Source of the DNA: DASSKF01 sp035690725
Lineage (GTDB): Bacteria; Actinomycetota; Actinomycetes; Actinomycetales; Dermatophilaceae
DNA: 51,263 nt
Direction: 5' to 3'
Assembly: GCA_035690725.1 (NCBI GenBank)
Contig: DASSKF010000160.1
Coordinates: 1-51,263, forward strand
Numbering within the stretch: the stretch's first letter is position 1; every line of letters begins with the position of its first letter. The position numbers and the translations under genes are program-made. Below, piece after piece: positions 31,570-39,589 of this stretch. The notes beneath the pieces are model-generated. The model did no database searches and was not told the DNA's origin. It was given only the letters and a program-made list of their open reading frames with translations.

Positions 31570-34413
31570 ATGCCCCCGAGGACACCGGGTCACACGCTGC
31601 ACGGTCGACGGGAGCAACTGGACACACTGTGCGGTGCTCTGGACCGCGCGGCGGCCGGTGAGCACGCGACGGTCTGGATGCAGGGGCCGGCCGGCATCGG
31701 CAAGACTCGTTTGCTGACCGAGATCGCCGGCGTGGCCACGGAGCGTGGGTTCGTGGTGGCGGCGGCACAGGCGGACGAGCTGGAGCGGTCCCGTCCGTTC
31801 GGGGTGGTCGCCGACGCGCTGGGCTGCACCCGCTCGGCCACCGATCCCGCCCGTGCCGGGATCGCCGCGTTGATCGCGACCCACGAACACGGTGAGCGGG
31901 GTGCTGTCACGGTCAGCAGCGACGCAGGTCTGCAGTACCGCGTGGTGGACGCGCTCGGCGACCTGGTGGAGCAGCTGGCCGCCTCCCGGCCGGTGCTGCT
32001 CGCGGTGGACGACCTGCAGTGGGCCGACGGCTCCAGTCTGCTCGCCATCCATGAGATCCGGCGCCGCAGCGTCGGCCTGCCGGTGACCCTGGTGGGCTGC
32101 CTTCGCCCGGTCGCGGGGCGCACGCCGCTGACGCGGCTGCTCGATGCCGGACGGGGCGACGCGCACACCCGCCGGGTGGTGCTCGGGCCGCTGTCCGAGG
32201 ACAGCGTCCGGGACCTGGCCGCTGAGGCGGTCCAGGGCGAACCGGGGCCGGGGTTGCTGGCCCAGCTGTCCCGCGCCGGCGGTAACGCCTTGTTCGTCAC
32301 CGAGCTGTTGTCCGCCCTGATCCACGACGGCGGCCTGCGCGTCGGTGAACCCACGGTGGACGTGGGCACGGTGGCGGTGCCGCCGAGCCTGCAGGTGACT
32401 ATCCTGCGGCGGCTCAGCGACCTGCCCGTTCACACCGTGGAGGCGCTGCGGTCTGCGGCGATCCTGGGCTCACGGTTCGACGTGGCCGACTTGTCGGTCG
32501 TGACCGGTCAACCGGTCACCACCCTGGCGACCGCACTGGAACCGGCGATCACCGCGGGTGTGGTGGTCGATCACCGGGCTCGGCTGCGGTTCGGCCACGG
32601 CCTGATCCACGACGCCATCTACGGCGACCTTCCCGGCAGTGTGCGCGCTGCGTTGCACCGCGAGGCCGGGCAGCGTCTGGCCGACGTCGGAGCGGCGCCG
32701 GCAGCGATCGCCGCCCAGCTGGAACGGGCGGGCGACCCCCGGGCTGCCGCCTGGCTGCTGGAGGCGGCGCGGCAGGCGGCGCCTCGCTTTCCGCAGTCCG
32801 GCGTGGAACTGTACGGCCGTGCCCTGACGCTGCTGGACCCCGGATCGGCCGAACATGACCAGGCACAGGTGGAACGCGCTGACACCCTGATGCGGGCCGG
32901 CGCCGTCGGCGAGACCCTCACCGTCTGCCGCGCCGTGCTGGATCGCCGGCGCGCCGACGCGACCGAGGCGGGGGCGCTCCTACGGCTGGGAGCCGCGTTG
33001 ATCGTCACCGGCCGACCCGCTGAGGCGGCCACCCACCTGGACCGGCTCGCGGGCAACCGGGAGGCCACCGACGAGCAGAAGGCGCTGGGCGCCAGCGAGG
33101 GCGCCACCGCACAGCTCTGGCTGGGAAACCTCCCGGCCTGCGAGAAGCTCGCCGCCCAGGCTCGGGATGCGGTGGCGGCACCGTTGTCGGCGCGCACCGG
33201 CGCCCTGGCCGCGCTGTCGGTGGTGGCCGGCCTCCGGTCCGACTTCACCCGGGCCATCGACCTCAGCGAACAAGCCCTGCAGGGGCTGCACGCCGACCAG
33301 GACCACGGCGCGTACCAGTACCCGCTGCATGCCACCCGGGGTTTCCTGCTGCTGGAGATGGACCGCCTCGACCAGGCTCGGGAGGAGCTGGACATCGGCC
33401 GGCGGCGCTGTGAGGACCGCGGCATCCTGTGGCCGCTTGCCACCTACCAGGCGTACCTGGCGGTGGAACGCTTCTACCGGGGGCGCTGGGACGACGCGGT
33501 CTCGGAGCTGGAGACCAGCGCTGCCCTCGTCGAGGAGACCGGGGTGAGCTTCGCCGCCGTCACGGGGCACACCGTGACGGCCCTGATCCGGATGCACCGG
33601 GGTGACCTGCCGGGCGCCGGCCGGGCGGTCGACGCCGCGAGGGCGGCCCTGCCTCACGCTCCGCGGTACGTCCAGCCTCGTCTCGCGCACGCACGGGCAC
33701 TGCTGACCGAGGCGGAGGGTGACACGGGCGCGGCCCACGACCTGCTGGCGACTGCCTGGACGCAGTGCACGAGCGCCGGGGCCGTGCTGGACTACCCGCT
33801 GCTGGGGCCGGACCTGGTGCGGCTGTCTCTGGCCGTTGACGATGGCGGCACAGCTCACGACGTGACCACAACCCTTGAGGAAGCCACCGCCGGCACCCTG
33901 GTCCGGTCCCGTGCGGCGGCGGCCCACTGGTGCCGCGGCCTGCTGGAGGACGCACCGCCAGCCCTGGCCCACGCCGCAGACGGGTATGCCGCGGGGCACC
34001 GGCCGCTGGAGGCGGCGCTGACCCGACACCACGCGGGCGGCGCGTTCGTACGCCACGGACAACCGGACAGGGCCCGGGACCTGTTCGAGGACGCCGGTCG
34101 CGGCTACCAGCGACTCGGGGCGCACCGTGACCTGCTGCGCCTGGAGGCCGACCTCCGCGCCGCCGGCATGCCACGCGGACGGCGCGGTCGGCGCCGGCGC
34201 CCGACCACCGGGTGGGCCAGCCTGACCGGTACCGAGCGCGCCGTCGCCGACTTGGTGGCCGACGGGCTGACCAACCCCCAGATCGGCGCGCGCCTGTTCG
34301 TCTCGAGGCGCACCGTGCAGACCCACGTCTCGCACATCTTCACCAAGCTCGGCCTGTCATCCCGGGCCCAGCTCGCCACCGAGGTCGTCCGTCACCGACC
34401 CGCCCCGCACTGA
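31570..34413 (+). CDS. Large LuxR-family ATP-binding regulator (LAL type)
   Basis: The 947-residue regulator (ATG 31570; ATG 31561 and GTG 31552 are alternatives) has Walker A GPAGIGKTRLL near residue 40, Walker B VLLAVDDLQWADGSSL, a long helical TPR-like middle and a C-terminal LuxR helix-turn-helix: TGTERAVADLVADGLTNPQI, then SRRTVQTHVSHIFTKLGLSS. LAL proteins use ATP and an effector to activate catabolic or secondary-metabolite genes. The target is not evident from neighbours. The length matches the family. Confidence 0.9.
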   Translation: MPPRTPGHTLHGRREQLDTLCGALDRAAAGEHATVWMQGPAGIGKTRLLTEIAGVATERGFVVAAAQADELERSRPFGVVADALGCTRSATDPARAGIAALIATHEHGERGAVTVSSDAGLQYRVVDALGDLVEQLAASRPVLLAVDDLQWADGSSLLAIHEIRRRSVGLPVTLVGCLRPVAGRTPLTRLLDAGRGDAHTRRVVLGPLSEDSVRDLAAEAVQGEPGPGLLAQLSRAGGNALFVTELLSALIHDGGLRVGEPTVDVGTVAVPPSLQVTILRRLSDLPVHTVEALRSAAILGSRFDVADLSVVTGQPVTTLATALEPAITAGVVVDHRARLRFGHGLIHDAIYGDLPGSVRAALHREAGQRLADVGAAPAAIAAQLERAGDPRAAAWLLEAARQAAPRFPQSGVELYGRALTLLDPGSAEHDQAQVERADTLMRAGAVGETLTVCRAVLDRRRADATEAGALLRLGAALIVTGRPAEAATHLDRLAGNREATDEQKALGASEGATAQLWLGNLPACEKLAAQARDAVAAPLSARTGALAALSVVAGLRSDFTRAIDLSEQALQGLHADQDHGAYQYPLHATRGFLLLEMDRLDQAREELDIGRRRCEDRGILWPLATYQAYLAVERFYRGRWDDAVSELETSAALVEETGVSFAAVTGHTVTALIRMHRGDLPGAGRAVDAARAALPHAPRYVQPRLAHARALLTEAEGDTGAAHDLLATAWTQCTSAGAVLDYPLLGPDLVRLSLAVDDGGTAHDVTTTLEEATAGTLVRSRAAAAHWCRGLLEDAPPALAHAADGYAAGHRPLEAALTRHHAGGAFVRHGQPDRARDLFEDAGRGYQRLGAHRDLLRLEADLRAAGMPRGRRGRRRRPTTGWASLTGTERAVADLVADGLTNPQIGARLFVSRRTVQTHVSHIFTKLGLSSRAQLATEVVRHRPAPH

Positions 34414-34611
34414 CCTTCCTGTCGTCACTCTCGCGGCGGAACCGGAGTCGTGTGTCTGGGCCAGCCACGTGACTCGGCCACATGGCCAACTGCCGAACAC
34501 GTCGAGGTGGGCAGCAATACAGTGGAAGTCCTTCGCCCGGCGAGCTGTCAGGTGGGCGAGGACCGCTCAGGCCCGGGCGTCGCCCGGGCTCGGTACGAAG
34601 AGGGCAACGAG

Positions 34612-35100
34612 ATGTCCGAAGCAAGGATGCTCAAGGCGCTGAATGCGGCGGTCAAGCGGCAAGGATTCGACGACCAGGTCGTGGCCGCCGGGCAGTTCAC
34701 CCCACGCGGCTTCACCGGCGGGCTGTTCGCCGGTGGCTTGGTCGGTGACACCGTCGCCGGGGCCGTCGGCCCCTCAGGTGATGCCATCGGCACCATCGGG
34801 GGCGCACTCGCGGGCGCGCACGGCGTCGCCAAGTCGCGGGGGCTGCCGTCGGCGATGCTGGTCGGCGTGTCCGCGCAGTGGGTGTACGGATTCGCTGGAC
34901 GGTCCCGGAGCAAGGTGCCGAACGAGCTGGTCTTCCGCCTGCCCCGTGCCGCCATGACGGTGTCCGTCGCCCAGCGGGTCAACGTCCGCACGTTGACGTT
35001 GGCCAGCAACGGCGACAGCGCGCGGATCCAGTTGGAGGGCAACCGCCTTCCCATCACCCACAGCAAGGACGTCATCGACGAGCTGCGCCGTCAGCGCTGA
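34612..35100 (+). CDS. Hypothetical protein with Gly-rich hydrophobic centre
   Basis: The 162-residue protein starts at ATG 34612 after GAAGAGGGCAACGAG. The Gly/Ala-rich hydrophobic segment (GGLFAGGLVGDTVAGAVGPS, then IGGALAGAHGVA) lies between a polar N terminus and a basic, beta-rich C terminus. It may associate with a membrane or bind a ligand. No family is recognised. Its 3' end overlaps the convergent membrane protein gene by 29 bases. Confidence 0.65.
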   Translation: MSEARMLKALNAAVKRQGFDDQVVAAGQFTPRGFTGGLFAGGLVGDTVAGAVGPSGDAIGTIGGALAGAHGVAKSRGLPSAMLVGVSAQWVYGFAGRSRSKVPNELVFRLPRAAMTVSVAQRVNVRTLTLASNGDSARIQLEGNRLPITHSKDVIDELRRQR

Positions 35101-35701
35101 CTCCAGCGTCCGTTGCGCCGTCGGCGGTCCCTCGCGGGGTCTGCCGGGGACGGGGCGGGCGCCGGCTCACACCCCAACCGGCGGAGCCCAACAGGATGAA
35201 CCCGGGAACCACACCACTGATCACGGCCACGACCGGCGCGGCGCCGGTCGTGAAGGCGACCACCAGCCCGGCGGCACCGCAGCCGGTGATCGCGGCCCCC
35301 AGCACGTGGAAGAAGGACAACCGGAAGTGCTGCGCGAGCAGGAAGAAGTGCGCGCCGACGACCAGCGACACCCAGGCCACGCCCGCGTGGGGCCGCTCGA
35401 GTGGCCCTGACAGCACCCGTGCTCCGGCAACGATCGTCGCGAACTCCATCACCACGATCAGCCAGTACCGGCGCCCGAAGGGTGCGGGTCGGCCGCCAGG
35501 GCCACCTTCCTGACGAGGGGATGCCTCGGCGCCGCCGCGCCTCCGTGTTGTCCGCGCCAGCACCCCGACGGCCACCAGGAACACCAGGGCCAGCACCCGC
35601 ACGCTCCAGCAGGCGATCGGAGGGAGTTCTCCGGCGTTGACCTCGACGTAGACGAGCCCGAAGACGGCCGCGACCACTGAGCCGATGTGCTGTCCAGCCA
35701 C
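35072..35701 (-). CDS. Hypothetical multi-span membrane protein
   Basis: The 209-residue protein has about six hydrophobic spans (GSVVAAVFGLVYVEVNAG, VRVLALVFLVAVGVL, YWLIVVMEFATIVAGARVL, VAWVSLVVGAHFFLLAQ and two more) separated by a basic loop RTTRRRGGAEASPRQEGG. No family is recognised. It is divergent from the tetR gene with about 90 bases between starts that include a palindrome, so it may share that regulator. Confidence 0.65.
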   Translation of the reverse strand: MAGQHIGSVVAAVFGLVYVEVNAGELPPIACWSVRVLALVFLVAVGVLARTTRRRGGAEASPRQEGGPGGRPAPFGRRYWLIVVMEFATIVAGARVLSGPLERPHAGVAWVSLVVGAHFFLLAQHFRLSFFHVLGAAITGCGAAGLVVAFTTGAAPVVAVISGVVPGFILLGSAGWGVSRRPPRPRQTPRGTADGATDAGVSADGAARR

Positions 35702-35751
35702 CCCGTGTCCACCCCTCCGTGACGTCGGTGTCCCGGCACCCTAGCATGTTG

Positions 35752-35769
35752 GATAGAGTGAACTCTATC
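35752..35769. promoter_or_regulatory. Palindromic operator in the tetR/membrane-protein divergent promoter
   Basis: GATAGAGTGAACTCTATC is a perfect 7-bp inverted repeat with a 4-base spacer, 26 bases before the tetR start and 51 before the divergent gene start. It fits a TetR operator controlling both. Confidence 0.65.
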
Positions 35770-35794
35770 GGATTATCCTGGGCAACCGAGGAGG

Positions 35795-36484
35795 ATGACC
35801 TCCGTGACACCGCAGCCGGGCGAACGACCGAACGAGCCCGGCGCACAACGCCCGCGCCTGCAGCCAGGGGTTGCCCGGCACTACCACTCGCCACTGCGCG
35901 AGCAGCGTGCTGCCCGCACCCGTCACCGGATCATCGACAGCGCACGCGAGCTGTTCCTGAGCGACGGGTTCGCGGGAACGACCATCGCCGCGATCGCCCG
36001 GCGGGCCGGTGTGGCACCACAGACGGTGTACGCGGTCTTCGGCTCCAAGTCCGCGGTCCTGGAAGCCCTGCTGTCAGGCCTGGAGGAGAGCGCCGGCGCG
36101 GCCGAGTGGCGTCGGGCGCTGGCCGACGAGAGCGACCCCGCACGGCTCCTGGACCTGTTCGCCCAGTGGACCGCCTCGATGCTGGGGACCAGCAAGGAAC
36201 TCCTCGCCGCCGCCCGCGGTGCCCTTCAGGATCCGGCGGTGCGCGAGCTGGCGGCGCGGGGGGACGAACACCGCCGCAACGCCCTGCGCGCCCTCATCGA
36301 CAGGATCGACGAAGGTGGTGGTTTGCGCGCCGGCCTCTCGCCCGAGCATGCCCTCGACCGGGCGTGGATGCTCACCGGTGTCGAACTGTTCCTGGCTGCC
36401 GACAGCTGCGGCTGGAGCCACGACGAGTACACCGAGTGGCTGACCGAGCTGCTGCACCAGCAACTGCTGCCGGCAGGGAGCTGA
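35795..36484 (+). CDS. TetR-family regulator
   Basis: The 229-residue protein has about 38 N-terminal disordered residues, then the TetR helix-turn-helix: RHRIIDSARELFLSDGFAGT, AIARRAGVAPQTVYAVFGSK. The C-terminal ligand domain contains the TetR pattern SPEHALDRAWMLTGVELFL. It probably represses itself and the divergent membrane protein and perhaps the MFS gene 46 bases downstream. Start ATG 35795. Confidence 0.87.
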   Translation: MTSVTPQPGERPNEPGAQRPRLQPGVARHYHSPLREQRAARTRHRIIDSARELFLSDGFAGTTIAAIARRAGVAPQTVYAVFGSKSAVLEALLSGLEESAGAAEWRRALADESDPARLLDLFAQWTASMLGTSKELLAAARGALQDPAVRELAARGDEHRRNALRALIDRIDEGGGLRAGLSPEHALDRAWMLTGVELFLAADSCGWSHDEYTEWLTELLHQQLLPAGS

Positions 36485-36530
36485 CAACGGTGGTCCCACC
36501 TCGTCGGTGGGCGCTGCGACAATCGCGGGC

Positions 36531-37772
36531 ATGATCGTCCCCGCGCCGTTCTCGTCGCGTGGTTTCCGCCGGTTGTGGGCGGGGGACGCGGTCTCCTCGT
36601 TCGGCACGTACGTGACGTTGCTGGCGCTGCAGACGCTGGTGGTCCTCACCCTGGGTGGGGACGCTCAGGACGTCGGTTGGCTGAACGCGGCGCGGTGGCT
36701 GCCATACCTCGTTCTCGGTCTGCTCGTGGGGGCGCTCGTGGACCGGTGCCGACGCCGACCCGTGATGGTGGCCACCGATCTCGCCCAGGCCGTCCTGCTC
36801 ATCTCGATCCCGGTCGCGTGGGCCGCCGGAGTCCTGTCGCTGCCGTTGTTGCTGGTGATCGTCGCCGGGTACGGCACCGCGTCCCTGGTCAACGGCGCGG
36901 CGTCCATGTCGGTCATTCCGCGCCTCGTTCCGGCCGTCCACCTCCAGCGCGCCCACTCACGCATCGACGGCACCGACGCGGTCGCGCAGACCGCGGGACC
37001 GGCCCTGGCCGGGTTGCTGGTGAAGCTGGTCGGTGCGCCGTTGGCGGTCCTGGTCGACGCTGCGACGTACCTGTTCTCCGCGGCCATGGTCGCGCAGATT
37101 CCGCTGTACGAGAAGCCGACCGGCACCAGCAGGCTGCCGAACCTCAGGCGGGAGATCGGTGAGGGACTGGGCTGGATCTACCGCACCTCCGGGCTGGCCA
37201 CCCTCGCGGTCGCCACGCACGTCTGGTTCGCGGGCAACGCGGTCCTCGGCACCGTTGTTGCGCCGTACACCCTGGTCACACTCGGACTGAGCCCGCTTCA
37301 GTTCGGCATCATCACGGCATTCGCGGGCGTCGGGGGGCTGCTGGGTGCGGTCACGACCGGCGCCGGTGGGCGACGGCTGGGCACCGGTGGCGCCATCGTC
37401 GCCGCGCACGTGACCTCCACGGCCGGCGTGTGCGCGATGATCCTGGCCGGTCTGGGGACCCAGGGGTGGGCGGCGGCTGCGGTCCTGGCCGCCGGCCAGG
37501 CGCTCCACGGCTTCGGCATCGGCTTCAGCAACTCCCACGAGATGAGCTATCGGCAGTCCATGACCCCGGACCGCCTGCAGGCGCGCACGAACACCACCAT
37601 GCGCTCGTTCAACCGCGCGGTCATCGTGGCCATGGCGCCCCTCGGCGGGCTGCTGGCCGACCAGGCCGGCATGCGCCCCGCACTCCTGCTCGCGGCACTC
37701 GCCTTCGCCCTCGCGGCCGTGATGCTGGTCGCCTCGCCGCTGCGCCGCAGCTCTGCACCGCTCACCTCCTGA
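36531..37772 (+). CDS. MFS transporter (enterobactin-exporter-like/MFS_3)
   Basis: The 413-residue, 12-span transporter starts at ATG 36531. Motifs include FSSRGFRRLWAGDAVSSFGT at the N terminus, LVGALVDRCRRRPVMVATDL (MFS motif A region) and SLVNGAASMSVIPRLVP. This pattern belongs to the EntS/MefA-like group that exports siderophores or macrolides. It lies directly downstream of the tetR gene. The 3' end overlaps the convergent DHFR-like gene by 11 bases. Confidence 0.88.
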   Translation: MIVPAPFSSRGFRRLWAGDAVSSFGTYVTLLALQTLVVLTLGGDAQDVGWLNAARWLPYLVLGLLVGALVDRCRRRPVMVATDLAQAVLLISIPVAWAAGVLSLPLLLVIVAGYGTASLVNGAASMSVIPRLVPAVHLQRAHSRIDGTDAVAQTAGPALAGLLVKLVGAPLAVLVDAATYLFSAAMVAQIPLYEKPTGTSRLPNLRREIGEGLGWIYRTSGLATLAVATHVWFAGNAVLGTVVAPYTLVTLGLSPLQFGIITAFAGVGGLLGAVTTGAGGRRLGTGGAIVAAHVTSTAGVCAMILAGLGTQGWAAAAVLAAGQALHGFGIGFSNSHEMSYRQSMTPDRLQARTNTTMRSFNRAVIVAMAPLGGLLADQAGMRPALLLAALAFALAAVMLVASPLRRSSAPLTS

Positions 37773-38361
37773 CCGCGTACCGCACGTGCGTGGCGTACGG
37801 CGAGCTGACCGCCTTGACCACGTCCAGGTCGACCTCGCGCTCGAAGCCTTCGAACAGCCGCTTCCCCGCGCCGAGGACCACTGGTGCCGTCGACAGCGCG
37901 AGCTCGTCCACGCGACCCGCGGCCAGTGCCTGGCGGATCACGTCGGCACCGCCCCCGATCGCCAGGTCGCCACCGGCAGCTGCCTCGGTCGCGCCTGCCA
38001 GTGCGGCATCGAGGTCGGACACGAAGGTGAAGCCCGTCTCCGGCGCAGGCTGGTCCTCGGTCCGGTGGGTGAGGACGAACAGCGGACCGGGGAACGGGTT
38101 CGTGCCTCCCCACGCGCCCGCGGCGTCGTACATCCCCCGGCCGACGATGCCGGCGCCGAATCCGGCGACGAGCTCGTCGTAGAACTCCTTGTCCGGTCCG
38201 TGCATCGCGAAGTCGTGCCCGCCCTCGTAGGTCCATGGGCCGCCCATCACCCAGTAGTGCAGGCGCTCGCCTCCCGTGCCCAAGCCGCGTCCGGGTCCGT
38301 CGCCGGGCCCGGTGACGAACCCGTCGACCGAGGTCGTGATGGATGCGATGACCTTGCCCAT
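37762..38361 (-). CDS. RibD C-terminal/dihydrofolate-reductase-like protein
   Basis: The 199-residue protein begins MGKVIASITTSVDGFVTGPG, as in YwjB/RibD-C family members, and has GGDLAIGGGADVIRQALAAG (nucleotide-binding loop) and LALSTAPVVLGAGKRLFEG. These proteins have the DHFR fold and bind NADPH; their substrates are mostly unknown. Start ATG 38361 follows a GGAGGAC ribosome-binding site. Confidence 0.88.
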   Translation of the reverse strand: MGKVIASITTSVDGFVTGPGDGPGRGLGTGGERLHYWVMGGPWTYEGGHDFAMHGPDKEFYDELVAGFGAGIVGRGMYDAAGAWGGTNPFPGPLFVLTHRTEDQPAPETGFTFVSDLDAALAGATEAAAGGDLAIGGGADVIRQALAAGRVDELALSTAPVVLGAGKRLFEGFEREVDLDVVKAVSSPYATHVRYAVRR

Positions 38362-38442
38362 GTTGTCCTCCTCCGTCGTGAGTCGCCAGAACAGACCTGA
38401 CGACGGCCGGCAACTCGTCGGACGGATCCGGAGCGGCCGTGT

Positions 38443-38728
38443 CTACGTCCTCTCGTGACGCCAGCTCTCGGCGAGCACGGAATGGGTGTATCCGTCGATC
38501 CAGCCGAGCTGTGCGTGCCAGGAGTCGCCGACCCCCGTGCTGCTCGCGCCGCATACCGAGCTTCTCCAGGAGGCGGACCGAGGGAAGGTTGTCCGCGAAG
38601 CAACCCGCCGTGATCCTGCGCACGCCCAGCCGGTCGAACGCGCGCGCCACCATCGCGGTGACCGCCTCGAGGGCAAAGCCCCGCCCGCCGTACGCCGGGT
38701 CGAAGGTGTAGCCGAGCTGGGGCCCCGT
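38443..38728 (-). pseudogene. GNAT acetyltransferase remnant, N-terminally truncated and frameshifted
   Basis: Minus-strand GPQLGYTFDPAYGGRGFALE, AVTAMVARAFDRLGVRRITA, NLPSVRLLEKLGMRRE is the acetyl-CoA binding half of a RimJ/RimL-type GNAT. A frame change near 38530 is needed to reach DSWHAQLGWIDGYTHSVLAE and the stop at 38443. The N-terminal half is absent, replaced by the divergent reductase gene that starts at 38727. Confidence 0.75.
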
Positions 38729-39371
38729 GGTCGTCCGGGTCCTCCTCTGCGCGTTGCCAGGCGTGGTGAGCGGCGGGCTGCGGCAGCCGTCCTCGACCCG
38801 GATGCTGGCCGACCGGATCACCGAGGCGGTGACCACGGAGCTGACGAGCTCCGGGGCGACGGTCAGCGCCGGCGTCGTCGAGCTGCGCACCCTGGGCCGG
38901 CCGATCATGGACGCCCTGCTGGCGGGCTTCCCGAGCTCGGAGCTCCAAGCGGCGTTCGACACGATCGCCGACGCTGACGGGCTCATCGCCGTCACCCCGG
39001 CCTTCAACGCCTCCTTCAGCGGTCTGTTCAAGTCCTTCTTCGACGTCCTCCCGGAGGAGAGCCTGTCGGACATGCCGGTGCTCATCGGTGCGACGGGCGG
39101 CACGGAACGGCACTCACTGGTGCTGGAGCACGCGCTGCGCCCGATGTTCTCCCACCTGCACGCGGTCGTCTCCCCGACCGGGGTCTACGCCGCCACGGAC
39201 GACTTCGGGAGCGCGCAGGGGGAGGGCCTGGCCCAGCGCATCGACCGGGCGGCGTCGGACTATGCCCGGCTGCTGCTCTGCTGCGGGACCCACCGGCGCC
39301 GCGACGTGTTCACCGAGGAGCTCAGCGCCATGGAGCGCCTGCTCAGCGGCGGCCGCGACGCGGACGACTGA
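38727..39371 (+). CDS. CE1759-type NADPH-dependent FMN reductase
   Basis: The 214-residue flavodoxin-fold protein has VVSGGLRQPSSTRMLADRI (FMN phosphate loop), TPAFNASFSGLFKSFFDVLP and VLIGATGGTERHSLVLEHAL. The CE1759 group reduces FMN with NAD(P)H and may serve a monooxygenase. The start (GTG 38727) lies at the junction with the truncated GNAT gene, so the first residues (VVVRVLLCALPG) may not be native. Confidence 0.82.
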   Translation: MVVRVLLCALPGVVSGGLRQPSSTRMLADRITEAVTTELTSSGATVSAGVVELRTLGRPIMDALLAGFPSSELQAAFDTIADADGLIAVTPAFNASFSGLFKSFFDVLPEESLSDMPVLIGATGGTERHSLVLEHALRPMFSHLHAVVSPTGVYAATDDFGSAQGEGLAQRIDRAASDYARLLLCCGTHRRRDVFTEELSAMERLLSGGRDADD

Positions 39372-39589
39372 GCAGCCGGGGTTCCCTTGGGGCACAGACG
39401 AATCGCTTGGCGCAGCTGCCACGCTGCTGTCATACTTCCTGCGGGGCCGCTTGGGCGCGGACCTGCAGACAAGGGGGAGCAGGGGGACCGGGCTCGACGC
39501 CCGAGTCGAGGTGCCGCCCGGCGACCGCCTCGCCCGTCCTGATCACCAGCACTTCCCGGCGCCGGGTGCGCCGTCACCCAAGGAGCACC
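39372..39589. other. Intergenic region before the S53 peptidase
   Basis: This 218-base gap probably holds the peptidase promoter (TTGGCG near 39408 and CATACT near 39431). No gene is supported. Confidence 0.35.
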
